Below are positions 1-9,430 of a DNA stretch of 64,000 nt, piece by piece (position 1 is the first letter of the stretch; every line of letters starts with the position of its first letter). The notes under the pieces were generated by a model. The model was given only the letters and a program-made list of their open reading frames with translations. It made no database searches and was not told the DNA's origin. The stretch is from the NCBI GenBank assembly GCA_050248955.1, contig JBFWRK010000007.1:173550-237549 (forward strand), in the 5' to 3' direction. A program made the position numbers and the translations under genes. The DNA comes from JBFWRK01 sp050248955. Its GTDB lineage: Bacteria; Actinomycetota; Acidimicrobiia; Acidimicrobiales; Ilumatobacteraceae.

Positions 1-86
1 CACCCCGTCGCCTGACATACGTCGCGCTGAACGCGTGACGGTGCGCGCCGAGGAAGGGCGTGCCGCCTCACCTCCGTGTCAGCTTC

Positions 87-92
87 TACCGT
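87..92 (+). promoter_or_regulatory. TACCGT -10 element, leaderless start
   Basis: The hexamer TACCGT ends 7 nt before the ATG at 100, and there is no Shine-Dalgarno sequence. The same spacing recurs before many genes in the window. This spacing favours the ATG at 100 over the GTG at 76. Confidence 0.5.
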
Positions 93-99
93 CGTCACC

Positions 100-588
100 A
101 TGACGAACCACACCGACGCGGCGAACACCGGCCGGGTGCTGCAACTGCGCCTCATCGTGGAGGCGGACGACTACGACGAAGCCGTTCGCTTCTACCGCGA
201 CGTGCTCGGTCTCGACGAGCAGGCCGCCTTCGAAGGTGAGGGCGACGCCCGGGTAGCCATCCTCGACGCCGGCCGAGCGACGCTGGAGATCGCGAACCCT
301 GCACAGAAGCGCATGATCGACGAGATCGAGGTCGGCCGGCAGGTAGCCCCGAAGATCCGGGTGGCCTTCGAGGTCACCGACGCGGCGACAGCCACCGACG
401 AGCTCGTGGCCGGCGGTGCAACGCTCGTGGCGCCACCCACCGAGACGCCGTGGCGCTCGCTCAACTCACGCCTCGACGCACCGGCCGGCCTGCAGATCAC
501 GCTGTTCGAAGAGCTCGAGTCACTGGGCGAGCGGTCGCAGCGCCCGGGCTTCGGCACCGACGCGGCCGGTCGGGGAACCGATCAGTAG
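100..588 (+). CDS. VOC (glyoxalase/bleomycin resistance) family protein
   Basis: A 162-residue single-domain vicinal-oxygen-chelate protein. The N-terminal half reads VEADDYDEAVRFYRDVLGLDE, the usual VOC beta-alpha opening, and a VAFEVTDAATATDELVAGG segment matches the second beta-alpha repeat. Family members bind a divalent metal and handle small electrophiles or antibiotics; no substrate can be inferred. The frame is open back to a GTG at 76, but a -10-like hexamer just upstream of the ATG at 100 suggests a leaderless transcript starting there. It stands alone, ahead of the amidohydrolase gene. Confidence 0.8.
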   Translation: MTNHTDAANTGRVLQLRLIVEADDYDEAVRFYRDVLGLDEQAAFEGEGDARVAILDAGRATLEIANPAQKRMIDEIEVGRQVAPKIRVAFEVTDAATATDELVAGGATLVAPPTETPWRSLNSRLDAPAGLQITLFEELESLGERSQRPGFGTDAAGRGTDQ

Positions 589-756
589 CTGAAGGTCGTG
601 GCTCTGTCCCGTGCGACGGCGTCGCGAAACTTGACGACATCGCCAAGTTGTGACCTTGGTCCCTTCCTCCTCGCCCGCTCGGCTCCGATGATCCAGGGAT
701 CGGCCACTGGGGCAGCCGTCGCCGGGTGAGCCGATCCGTGGATCCGAGGAGGAAGC

Positions 757-1974
757 ATGACCACTGCAGCAATCAGCGAAGCCCTGGTCGAGGAGGTCAT
801 GGGTGGGCTCACGATCATCGATGCCGACAGTCACTTCGCCGAGCCCGCCGATCTGTGGACCAAGCGGGCCCCCGCCGCGTACCGGGACCGCGTCCCCCAG
901 CTCCGCACGATCGACGGCCAGACCAGCTGGTTCCTCGACGGCGAGTTCTGGACCGGACTGGGCGGTCACACGATCGCCAAGGGCCAGACCAAGACGCTCG
1001 GCACCCTGTGCCTCCCGTACGACCAGATCGACGACGCCGCGTGGGGCGTGGCAGGTCGCCTGGCGCTGATGGACAAGCAGGGCGTGTACGCCGCCGTCCT
1101 CTACCCGAACTCGATCGGGTTCGCCTCGAACGCGCTGTTCGGCATCGAGGACATCGAGTTCCGCAACATCGTGAGCTCGATCTACAACGACTCGTTGGTC
1201 GACGTGCAGCGGGAGTCGGGCGGGCGTCTGCTCCCGCAGGCTGTGCTCCCCGTGTGGGACATGGAGCGCACCGTGAAGGAGATGACGCGCCTCGCGGAGG
1301 TCGGCATCCGTGGCTTCACGATCACCGACAAGCCGCAGCTGGTCGGGCTGCCGGATCTGGACCACGAGTACTTCGCCCCGATGTGGAGCTTGGCGAACGA
1401 GCTCGGTTCGGTCATCAACTTCCACATCGGCAGTGGCGCCCCCGCCAACATGGGCAAGCAATCGCCGGTGGCTGCTGCCGCCTCCGACATCTACTGGCAG
1501 TCGTTCGGCCCGCAGCGCCGCCTCGCCGTGCTCGCCACGCAGTTCTACATGAGCAACGTGCGGATCATCACGAACCTGTGCATGAGCGACATGTTCGACC
1601 GCTATCCGAACGTGAAGATCGTCTCGGCCGAGAGCGGCATCGGCTGGGTGCCGTTCGTGCTCGAGGCGATGGAGTACCAGCTCGACGAGATGGTGACCGA
1701 CCCGTCCGAGCGAGGGCTGCAGCAGAAGCGGCCGAGCGAGTACTTCCGCAGCAACGTGTTCGTGATGAGCTGGTTCGAGCGCTCGGCGATGAAGGTGCTC
1801 GACGACATCGGCGTGAACAACGTGATGCTGATGACGGACATCCCGCACCCGACGTGCCTCTTCCCGAACACCCGGGAGTACTTCGCGTCGGTGACGAAGG
1901 ACCTCGCCCTCGACGTGCGCCGGCGCATCGTGCAGGACAACGCTGCGGAGGTGTACAGCATCACCCTGCCGTGA
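757..1974 (+). CDS. Amidohydrolase family 2 (TIM-barrel) protein
   Basis: This 405-residue protein belongs to the amidohydrolase-related family that includes ACMSD-like decarboxylases. The opening strand carries IIDADSH, the metal-binding signature. A mid-protein INFHIGSG supplies a further histidine, and MLMTDIPHP near residue 355 corresponds to the C-terminal aspartate motif (usually GSDYPH). It should bind one Zn or similar metal and hydrolyse or decarboxylate a small carboxylated substrate. A strong GAGGAGGAA ribosome site ends a few bases before the ATG. The broken carboxymuconolactone decarboxylase-like gene directly downstream suggests a shared catabolic role; the substrate is unknown. 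Confidence 0.85.
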   Translation: MTTAAISEALVEEVMGGLTIIDADSHFAEPADLWTKRAPAAYRDRVPQLRTIDGQTSWFLDGEFWTGLGGHTIAKGQTKTLGTLCLPYDQIDDAAWGVAGRLALMDKQGVYAAVLYPNSIGFASNALFGIEDIEFRNIVSSIYNDSLVDVQRESGGRLLPQAVLPVWDMERTVKEMTRLAEVGIRGFTITDKPQLVGLPDLDHEYFAPMWSLANELGSVINFHIGSGAPANMGKQSPVAAAASDIYWQSFGPQRRLAVLATQFYMSNVRIITNLCMSDMFDRYPNVKIVSAESGIGWVPFVLEAMEYQLDEMVTDPSERGLQQKRPSEYFRSNVFVMSWFERSAMKVLDDIGVNNVMLMTDIPHPTCLFPNTREYFASVTKDLALDVRRRIVQDNAAEVYSITLP

Positions 1975-1995
1975 TCCCGATGACGCGACGACGCG

Positions 1996-2557
1996 GTGAC
2001 GCAGATCCGCGAAGCGCCCCCGCGCGACGCCCCGGCCGGCACCGCTACCGGGATGTACACCACCACCATCCCGCTGCAGATCATCGCCTACAGCACCACC
2101 GCGATCACCGCGATGCACCGCCAGTACGCGGCCACGTTCCGCAAGGGGTGTGCTCGAGCCGCGCCTCGTCGAGCTGCTCCGCCTCCACAGCGCGCAGACC
2201 TCGGCCTGCGAGCCGTGCTCGGCCTCGCGCAAGGACGAGAGCATCAGCGAGGACGACGTCGCCTGCCTGCTGTCGCCCGACTCCGAGCGGTTCGCGCCGC
2301 GTGAGTGGGCGGCGCTCCAGTTCTTCGACCAGCTCGCCGGAGATCACCACTCGATCGACGACGACACGTTCCGATCGCTCGCCGAGGTGTTCACCACCGC
2401 CGAGATCGTCGAGATGGCGTACCTCTGCTCCAGCTTCCTCGGTGGCCATCGGCTGATGCACACCCTCGGCGTGTTCGGCGCCAGCGAACCCGTCCTCGCC
2501 TACGAGCCCGGCTCGATCGACGAGCCGATGGCTGCCGCCGAGGCGAACGCGACGTAG
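1996..2557 (+). pseudogene. Carboxymuconolactone decarboxylase/AhpD-like gene, frameshifted
   Basis: Two overlapping frames together give one protein. The upstream frame (GTG at 1996) ends its meaningful part with HRQYAATFRKG, and the downstream frame continues with LEPRLVELLRLHSAQ from 2150. The join falls in a GGGG run at 2145-2148. Removing one G gives a continuous product of about 187 residues. The second half has SACEPCSASR, the CxxC redox or proton-relay pair of the CMD/AhpD family, and ends with a helical LSSFLGGHRLMH-like region. Either the gene has decayed or the extra G is a sequencing error. A gene conserved in frame in close relatives would support the error explanation. Confidence 0.65.
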
Positions 2558-2568
2558 AACGCTGGGGT

Positions 2569-2583
2569 CGGCCACCCTGGCCG
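2569..2583. terminator. Short hairpin between convergent genes
   Basis: The inverted repeat CGGCCA-CCC-TGGCCG lies just after the stop of the CMD-like gene and before the convergent stop of the permease gene. It has no T tract, so terminator function is only suggested by position. Confidence 0.3.
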
Positions 2584-2592
2584 GGCCGCCGA

Positions 2593-5151
2593 CTACTCCG
2601 TCCCGACCGCCTTCAAGATGTCGAGCCGTGCAGCCCGACGGGCGGGACCGACGGCAGCGAGGACGCCGGCCACGACCGCGCAGGCGACGATCACCACGAC
2701 CCGGGCGCCAGGGACGACCACATGGGTGATGCCCTCGTCTGCGAGCGCCTGCACGATCGCCCACGAGCCGGCGAGCGCGAGCAGCAGCCCGAGCCCAGTA
2801 CCGAGGACGGCGATCATCACCGACTCCCAGCGCACGAGCGTGCGGACCTGGCGGCGGCTCATCCCGACTGCTCGCAGGAGACCCAGCTCCCGGGTGCGCT
2901 CGTGCACCGACAGGGCGAGCGTGTTGGCGATCCCGATGAGGGCGATGATCACCGCCAGCGCCAGCAGCCCGTAGATCAGGTTGAGCATGCTGTTGATCTC
3001 GGAGGTGATCGCCTCCTTGAACTCGGCCTGATCCTGCAGCTCCCCGTTCGGCCAGTCGATCAGCACCTGGTCGATCGCGGCGCGCGAGGTGGCGGCATCG
3101 ACGCCGTCGCCGGCCAGGACGAACAGCTGGCGGTCGTACTGGTCGGTGACGTTCTCCTCGTAGGTGGCGAGATCGGTGATCCACGGCGTCCCGCCGGCCC
3201 CTGCCACCTCTTCGTCGAAGATGGCTGCAACGGTCAGCTGGACGATGCCGGTGCGGGCGAAGGTGACACTGACCGTGTCGCCGAGCGCCAGCTGGTGATC
3301 GGCCGCGGTGTCGGACGCGACCGCCACCGTCCCCGTGGTGACCGCGTCGAGGCGCCCGCTCGCCACCTCGAGGTCGTACAGCTGATCGAACACCGCTGTG
3401 TCGATGCCGGCGAGCTGGGACGTCGTGTCGCCGATGGCGACGGGCGAGACCCGAACCGATGAGACGACCTCGACCTCCGGCAGCGCGGCAAGGCTGTCGG
3501 CGAGCTCAGGGCTGAACCCGCCCTCCGACCACTGGCCGGACTCGACCACGTAGTCGGCCCGGAACGACGCGTCGACCTGGTCGACCACGGCCGCCGTCGT
3601 GGACGAGGCGAGGATCGTGATGAACCCGACCAGGGCGACACCGACCATCAGCGCAGCTGCCGTGGCGGATGTCCGCTTCGGATTGCGACGCGCGTTCTCC
3701 TGGGCGAGGTGGCCGACGGAACCGGACGCCGCTCGAGCAGGGCGCCCGAGCACGCGCAGCACCGGGCGAGCCAGCACCGGCCCGAGCACGAACACGCCGA
3801 ACACGGTCGTTACCGCACCCAGGGCGAGCAGCCTCATCGCGGCCTCCCCTTCGCCGGCGATCCCAGCGGCCGCCGTGACGACGCCCGCGGCCGTGACCGT
3901 CAGACCGGCGACGACCCGCCCGACCGACAGGTGGGACCGGTCGATGGCGATGTCCCGCAGGGCAGCGATCGGCGCCACCCGGCTGGCCCGGAATGCGGGC
4001 GCGAGCGCCGAGGCGACGGTGATGACGACGCCCACGATCACCGACGTGACGATCGTCGCGGCCGTGATGACGGTCGGGCCGGACGGGATGTCGAGGCCGA
4101 CCTGGGCGAGCAGCTCGCGCAGCCCGAACGACATGCCGACCCCCAGGCCGAGTCCCACCGCACACGCGACGAGCCCGACCGCGACGGCCTCCAAGAGCAC
4201 CGAACGCAGGACCTGGGCGCGCCCGGCGCCGATCGCCCGCAGCAACGCGAGATCGCGAGTGCGTTGGGCGATCACGATCGAGAACGTGTTGTAGATGATG
4301 AACATCCCGACGAAGAGCGAGATGTAGGCGAAGGCGAGGAGGAACGTGTCGAAGAACCGCAGGTCTTCGCGCAACGCTGCCTGCTTGTCGGCGGTGTCCG
4401 CCTCGCCGGTGAGCACCTCGATCCGGTCGTCGGCGAGTGCCGATTGCAGGCGCACGGCGAGCTCGTCGGCGCTCACACCGGCTGCCCCGGCAACGACGAC
4501 GCTGTCGAACTGGCCGGGCTCACCGAACAGCTCCTGGGCGGTGGTCAGATCCGTCGCGATCATGGTCGAGCCGGGGATCCCCTCGAGCTCACCGAACTTC
4601 GCGTCGCCGGTCAGCGTGAGCTCGACCGGTCCGGTCTTGGCCAACACGGTGAAGGTGTCGCCGAGTGCCCAGCCCTCGTCGGCCACGGTGGCGCGATCGA
4701 CGACCGCCTCGTACGCCGATGCGGGCGCCCGTCCGGCTGCGAGCTGGAACGGGTTGAGCCGCTCGTCCTCGATCCACGCGGTGCCGATCGTGGCGCCGAG
4801 CTCGTTCTCGACGATCGCACCGTCCTCACGGACGAGCTGGGCGAAGCCCTGGACCGTGCCGGACGCCGCGTCGACGCCGTCGATCTCCAGCACGGTTGCG
4901 AGCATCGCAGCGTCGACGCGCTCACGGACCTCCGCGAACTCGACATCGATCGCCGATGCCCGACGAACGATCGCGTCGATGCCCTCGTTGTTCGTGGCGA
5001 GCGCGTCGTCGAACGTGCGCCCCATGGTGTCGGTGAGGATCATCGTCCCCGACATGAACGCGACCCCGAGGATCACGGCCAAGCCGGTCAACACGAAGCG
5101 GAGCTTGTGGGCCCAGAGGCCGTTGAGCGTGAGGCGCAGCATGCGTCCCAT
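2593..5151 (-). CDS. ABC transporter permease, FtsX/MacB type (orphan)
   Basis: This 852-residue membrane protein has the duplicated layout of large type VII (mechanotransmission) permeases: an N-terminal membrane helix (about residues 14-36), a MacB-like periplasmic domain, a first FtsX block (about 268-390), further helices near 420-470, a second extracytoplasmic domain, and a terminal FtsX block (about 720-850). Such proteins work with an LolD-type ATPase to move lipids, lipoproteins or peptides, or to transmit force across the membrane. The usual ATPase gene is not adjacent: both flanking genes run on the opposite strand. Translation may start at this ATG or at the ATG three codons in. 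Confidence 0.88.
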   Translation of the reverse strand: MGRMLRLTLNGLWAHKLRFVLTGLAVILGVAFMSGTMILTDTMGRTFDDALATNNEGIDAIVRRASAIDVEFAEVRERVDAAMLATVLEIDGVDAASGTVQGFAQLVREDGAIVENELGATIGTAWIEDERLNPFQLAAGRAPASAYEAVVDRATVADEGWALGDTFTVLAKTGPVELTLTGDAKFGELEGIPGSTMIATDLTTAQELFGEPGQFDSVVVAGAAGVSADELAVRLQSALADDRIEVLTGEADTADKQAALREDLRFFDTFLLAFAYISLFVGMFIIYNTFSIVIAQRTRDLALLRAIGAGRAQVLRSVLLEAVAVGLVACAVGLGLGVGMSFGLRELLAQVGLDIPSGPTVITAATIVTSVIVGVVITVASALAPAFRASRVAPIAALRDIAIDRSHLSVGRVVAGLTVTAAGVVTAAAGIAGEGEAAMRLLALGAVTTVFGVFVLGPVLARPVLRVLGRPARAASGSVGHLAQENARRNPKRTSATAAALMVGVALVGFITILASSTTAAVVDQVDASFRADYVVESGQWSEGGFSPELADSLAALPEVEVVSSVRVSPVAIGDTTSQLAGIDTAVFDQLYDLEVASGRLDAVTTGTVAVASDTAADHQLALGDTVSVTFARTGIVQLTVAAIFDEEVAGAGGTPWITDLATYEENVTDQYDRQLFVLAGDGVDAATSRAAIDQVLIDWPNGELQDQAEFKEAITSEINSMLNLIYGLLALAVIIALIGIANTLALSVHERTRELGLLRAVGMSRRQVRTLVRWESVMIAVLGTGLGLLLALAGSWAIVQALADEGITHVVVPGARVVVIVACAVVAGVLAAVGPARRAARLDILKAVGTE

Positions 5152-5314
5152 CGTGCGAGTCGCGTCCCGTCGACGTCATCGGCCGGCGGTCGCTGCGCGT
5201 GCCGCCGGTGTACATCCCGAGATGTACGACCAGGTCATGCCTCTTGACGATCCGGGCGATCGGGTGGATGGTCCGAGACGTGGATTCGAACACCCACGCA
5301 GAGGAGGTCATGTC

Positions 5315-5917
5315 ATGTTCATCCAGGTGATCGAGGGCAAGACCCACGATGCTGACGCTCTGCATCGCCAGCTCGAGGTCTGGCAGCGCGACCTGATGCC
5401 CGGCGCGATCGGCTACCTCGGTTCGACGGGAGGTTGCACGTCGAACGGCGACTGCATCCTCGTCGCTCGCTTCGAGAGCCGTGAGGCGGCGCAGCGCAAC
5501 AGCGACCGGCCCGAGCAGACCCAGTGGTGGCAGGAGACGATGAAGTGCTTCGACGGCGACGTGAGGTTCCACGACTCCGTCGACGTGCAGGTGATGGAGC
5601 ACGGAACGCTCGACGACGCCCACTTCGTGCAAGTGATGGAGGGCCACGTCATGGACCGCTCGCGGGCCGAGATGCTCGAGCGCGAGGCCGATCCGATGCT
5701 CGCCGAGATGCGTCCCGAACTGATCGGCGCGGTCACCGCGTTCTTCGACGGCGACGAGTTCGCCGAGCTCGCCTACTTCACGTCCGAGGAGGCAGCCCGC
5801 GAGGGCGAGCGTCAGGAGCCGCCGCCCGAAGCTGCGGCGCAGATGGCCGAGTGGGAGCGGGTGATGAAGGTCGAGCGGTACCTCGACATCAAGGACCCCT
5901 GGCTCATCAGCGCCTGA
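5315..5917 (+). CDS. Duplicated ABM-like (ferredoxin-fold) protein
   Basis: A 200-residue protein of unknown function. It contains two similar halves: MFIQVIEGKTHDADAL at the start and HFVQVMEGHVMDRSRAEML near residue 108. Each opens with the beta-strand/helix pattern of antibiotic-biosynthesis-monooxygenase-like domains, so the chain probably folds as a fused dimer. A strong GAGGAGGT ribosome site at 5301-5308 fixes the ATG at 5315; the ATG at 5310 is out of frame. The final residues WERVMKVERYLDIKDPW look like an amphipathic tail. No catalytic residues are recognisable. Confidence 0.7.
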   Translation: MFIQVIEGKTHDADALHRQLEVWQRDLMPGAIGYLGSTGGCTSNGDCILVARFESREAAQRNSDRPEQTQWWQETMKCFDGDVRFHDSVDVQVMEHGTLDDAHFVQVMEGHVMDRSRAEMLEREADPMLAEMRPELIGAVTAFFDGDEFAELAYFTSEEAAREGERQEPPPEAAAQMAEWERVMKVERYLDIKDPWLISA

Positions 5918-6028
5918 CCGATCACTGATCCGAGCGACGCCGCCCATGGCATCGCCGAATCGCCGAATCGCCGGCATCCGGGAACGCGCGAAGCTTGGGC
6001 GAGGGGGACCTCGTTCAAGGGAGATGTC

Positions 6029-6235
6029 ATGAGCGTCGTGAAGATCATCGAAGTGGTCGGACGGTCAACCACCAGCTCCGACGACGCAGTCAAGAGCGCG
6101 CTCGCCGAGGCGAGCCGCAGCCTGCGGAACATCAAGGCGCTCGACGTCGTCTCGGTCGGCCTGCGCGGTGACACCCTCGAGGAGTGGGGTGCGCTCGTTC
6201 GGATCTCGTTCCTCGTGGACAACGTCACCGACTGA
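6029..6235 (+). CDS. Dodecin family flavin-binding protein
   Basis: At 68 residues this matches the dodecin length. The order of beta1 (VVKIIEVVG), a helix with DAVKSALAEASRSLRNIKAL, then VVSVGLRGD and a final strand VRISFLVDN follows the family. Dodecins form hollow dodecamers that bind and buffer FMN or riboflavin. A purine-rich GGGAGATG precedes the ATG. The gene appears monocistronic, between the ABM-like gene and the cyclase gene. Confidence 0.88.
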   Translation: MSVVKIIEVVGRSTTSSDDAVKSALAEASRSLRNIKALDVVSVGLRGDTLEEWGALVRISFLVDNVTD

Positions 6236-6331
6236 ACACCGTCGCCCGACCCCTGACCACGGGTGGGCCGAACGCCGGCATAGAAGGAGCCTGCTGCTGA
6301 CGGGAGCTGTGCTGCGCCAGTATGGCGGCCA

Positions 6332-9300
6332 GTGAACAACGGCCCGGTGACCGACCGGCAGCAGCTCGAAACTGCAATCGCCGCGCAGGAAGGCCTGCGC
6401 GGCGTGGTGCCGGACGAGATCGTCGACGCGGCCGTGGCGACGTTGCGCCACCGCCTCCAGGAGTCGCGCTCCGAGACGCAGCGCCGCCGCCAAGTGACCG
6501 TCTTGTTCGCCGACGTGAGCGGCTTCACGTCCATGTCGTCGCGACTGGACGCCGAGGTCGTGGCCGGTGTGATGAACGAGCTGTGGTCTCGCCTCGACGC
6601 GATCATCACTGATCATGGCGGCCGCATCGACAAGCACATCGGCGATGCCATCATGGCGGTCTGGGGTGCGGCAACGACGACGGAAGACGACCCCGAGCGA
6701 GCCGTCCGCGCCGGCCTGGCCATGCAGGAGGAGCTCGAGCAGCGCAGCTCCGGCGACCGGCTCGCGATGCGGATCGGGATCAACACGGGGCCTGCACACC
6801 TCGGGGCGGTCGGGGCGAGCGCGGAGTTCACGGCGATGGGCGACACCGTGAACGTCGCGAGCCGCGTGCAGGGCCTTGCGCCACTCGGCGGTGTGCTCGT
6901 CACCCACGACACGTACCGGCACATCCGCGGCATCTTCGACGTCGAGGCGCTCGATCCAGCGATGGTGAAGGGCAAGGCCGAGCCGATCCGGGTGTATGTC
7001 GTCCGGCGGGCAAAGGCACGCGCGTTCCGCATGCCGACGCGCGGGGTGGAGGGCGTCGAGACGCGGATGATCGGCCGGGCGGACGAGCTCGGCGTGCTGC
7101 GCGCCGAGTTCGAGCGCGTCGTGGAGCAACCGGCGACGCGGCGGGTGACGGTCATCGGCGATGCGGGGATCGGCAAGTCGCGCTTGCTCTACGAGTTCGA
7201 GAACTGGATCGAGCTGCACACCGCCAGCGCCTACTTCTTCAAGGGTCGCGCCCTGTCCACCCGGCGCTCCGCAGCGTTCGGCCTCGCGCGCGACCTCCTC
7301 GCCGATCGGTTCGGCGTGCTGGACAGCGATGCAGCCTCGGTCGTCGCGGCGAAGATGCGGCGCGGCCTCGGTCCGACGCTGACTGCGGGGGAAGCCGACC
7401 TCGTCGGTCACTGGCTCGGCTTCGACCTCCGGTCGAGCGAGGCGGTGCAGCGCCTGCTCGGCTCGGGGCAGTTGGCGGCGGCTGCCCGCGCGCATCTGTT
7501 CCGCTACTTCGAGTCACTGTCGACGGACGGTCCGGTGGTGATCTTCCTCGAGGATCTCCACTGGGCCGATGACGAGTCCCTGGCGCTCGTGGACGAGCTC
7601 GTCGCCGAGCGTGCCGCTATCCACCTGCTCGTCGTCGGCGTCGCCCGGCCGGCGCTCCTGGAACGTCCGGAGGTCGAGGGACTGCTCGCTCGGTCGTCGG
7701 CGGTCCTGCACCTGACGCCGCTCGGGAAGGGCACGACGCGCACGCTCGTCGAGGAGGTCCTGCAGAAGGCCGAGTCGGTGCCGGACGAACTGATCGATCT
7801 CGTCGTCGAGCGGGCGGACGGCAACGCGTTCTACGTCGAAGAGCTCGTGAAGATGCTGATCGACGACGACGTCATCGAGACGGGTGAGCTGTGGGACCCG
7901 TGGCGGGTCCACGTCGAGCGCCTCGATCCGGAGCGAGTGCCGGCCACGCTGACCGGCGTGCTGCAGACCCGCCTGGACAGCCTCACCCCCGCGGAGCGGG
8001 ATGCCCTGCAGCGCTCGTCGGTCGTCGGTCGGGTGTTCTGGGACGGCACCGTGGCATCGCTCGGCCACGACGGCATCGAGACGACGACGAGGTCGCTCGA
8101 GACGGCGCGTCGGCGTGAGCTGATCTTTCGCCGCGAGCGGTCATCGTTCGACGACAACGTGGAGTACACGTTCAAGCACGCGTTGCTCAGGGACGTGACG
8201 TACGAGACGGTGCTCCTGCGGGATCGCCAGCGACTGCACGGGCTCGTGGCCCGCTGGATCACCGAGCATGGCGGGGAACGGGTGAGCGAGTACACCGCCT
8301 TGATCGCCACGCACCACCGGCTCGCGGGGGAGCTCGCGGCGGCGGCCGACATGCTTCGTCGAGCCGCCGTCGCGTCGCTCGACGCCGGCAACCCCGCGGG
8401 CGCCCGCCGGAACCTCCACGAAGCGTTCGAGCTGTGGCGCGCGACCGGGCAGGAACCGACGGTCGACGCGCTGGCCCTCATGACCGAGGCATGCGTGCGG
8501 TTGGGTGACATCGACGCTGCGTACCGCCATGACGGGGAGACGATGCGACTCGCGACGACGCCCGAGGAGCGCGCCACAGCGCTCTTCCTCGGGAGCTGGA
8601 TCGCTTCGGAACGGGGCGAGCGCGACCGCGAGCGGGCCATGCTCGACGACGCGCTCCCCGACGCCGAACGGATCGGCGGGCTGCTGCTGGCGCGGGTGCT
8701 GAGTGGCCTGTCGTGGACCGAGGTCGTCCGCGGCGACGCCGGTGCGGCACGGGCGTACGCCGAACGGGCCCACGAGCTCGCCGTCCAGCTCCGGCATCCG
8801 ACGGCCTCGCGCGAGGTGCTCGCCCTGCTCGGCGCGATCGCCTCGTTGAGCGGTGACCTCCAGGAGTCGCTGCGCTACAGCGTCGAAGCGCTCGCCGTCG
8901 CGGTCGATGCCGGCGATCTCGAGGGCCAGGCACTCGCGCACAGCAACATCGGCGTCGCTCGTCATCTGCTCGGTGACGCTGGTGGATCGCGGGACGAGTA
9001 CCACGCTGCGCTGCACCACTACCGGGAGGCCAGCGTGCTCGATGACCGCCTCGGTCGCCGGATGCAGGGCGGCATGATCGCTGCGAACACGGCCCAGGTC
9101 CACGTGCGTCTCGGCGAGGGGTCGGTGGCTCGGCGGTTGATCCACCATGCGCTCAGCGTCGTCCGGCAGTCGGGAGCAGCGGCGACGCTGCTGTTCTGCG
9201 TGCTGTCCGAAGCCGATCGCCGGTTGGTCGGCGGTGATCGGTCGAGGGCGCTCGAGCTCATCGGGCTCGTCCAGCGCCATCCCGCCTTCACGAAGGACAA

Positions 9301-9430
9301 CGAGATCGAGATCGAGCGAATACTGGGCCGGGCGGGGCTACCGGACGATGTCATCGAGCAGGGCCTGGCGCGTGGCGTCGGCCAGGACTTCGACGCCGTG
9401 GTGGAGCAGCTCGTGCGCGAGCTCGCATGA
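6332..9430 (+). CDS. Adenylate/guanylate cyclase-AAA ATPase-TPR protein
   Basis: This 1032-residue cytoplasmic signalling protein has a class III cyclase domain at about 50-220, with both metal aspartates (FADVSGFT and GDAIMAVWG), the purine-binding lysine region (DKHIGD) and the catalytic Asn/Arg (DTVNVASR). An AAA/STAND ATPase follows, with Walker A GDAGIGKSR near 275 and Walker B VVIFLEDLHWAD near 403. The last third (about 640-1032) is helical TPR-like repeats. All cyclase catalytic positions are present, so it should make cAMP under control of the ATPase/TPR sensor. No DNA-binding domain is visible. Its stop overlaps the start of a truncated second AAA protein (9427). Confidence 0.9.
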   Translation: MNNGPVTDRQQLETAIAAQEGLRGVVPDEIVDAAVATLRHRLQESRSETQRRRQVTVLFADVSGFTSMSSRLDAEVVAGVMNELWSRLDAIITDHGGRIDKHIGDAIMAVWGAATTTEDDPERAVRAGLAMQEELEQRSSGDRLAMRIGINTGPAHLGAVGASAEFTAMGDTVNVASRVQGLAPLGGVLVTHDTYRHIRGIFDVEALDPAMVKGKAEPIRVYVVRRAKARAFRMPTRGVEGVETRMIGRADELGVLRAEFERVVEQPATRRVTVIGDAGIGKSRLLYEFENWIELHTASAYFFKGRALSTRRSAAFGLARDLLADRFGVLDSDAASVVAAKMRRGLGPTLTAGEADLVGHWLGFDLRSSEAVQRLLGSGQLAAAARAHLFRYFESLSTDGPVVIFLEDLHWADDESLALVDELVAERAAIHLLVVGVARPALLERPEVEGLLARSSAVLHLTPLGKGTTRTLVEEVLQKAESVPDELIDLVVERADGNAFYVEELVKMLIDDDVIETGELWDPWRVHVERLDPERVPATLTGVLQTRLDSLTPAERDALQRSSVVGRVFWDGTVASLGHDGIETTTRSLETARRRELIFRRERSSFDDNVEYTFKHALLRDVTYETVLLRDRQRLHGLVARWITEHGGERVSEYTALIATHHRLAGELAAAADMLRRAAVASLDAGNPAGARRNLHEAFELWRATGQEPTVDALALMTEACVRLGDIDAAYRHDGETMRLATTPEERATALFLGSWIASERGERDRERAMLDDALPDAERIGGLLLARVLSGLSWTEVVRGDAGAARAYAERAHELAVQLRHPTASREVLALLGAIASLSGDLQESLRYSVEALAVAVDAGDLEGQALAHSNIGVARHLLGDAGGSRDEYHAALHHYREASVLDDRLGRRMQGGMIAANTAQVHVRLGEGSVARRLIHHALSVVRQSGAAATLLFCVLSEADRRLVGGDRSRALELIGLVQRHPAFTKDNEIEIERILGRAGLPDDVIEQGLARGVGQDFDAVVEQLVRELA

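Noticed and set aside
2140..2155. Programmed ribosomal frameshift in the CMD-like gene
   Set aside because: There is no slippery heptamer with a downstream stimulator, and the family does not use frameshifting. A mutation or sequencing error is more likely.
520..2244. Long minus-strand ORF (574 codons)
   Set aside because: It runs antisense to the amidohydrolase gene. The high GC content at third positions opens false frames; the translation is Arg/Asp/His-rich with no domain.
3709..5247. Plus-strand ORF of 512 codons over the permease gene
   Set aside because: It is antisense to a clear FtsX-type gene, with highly charged, domain-less translation.
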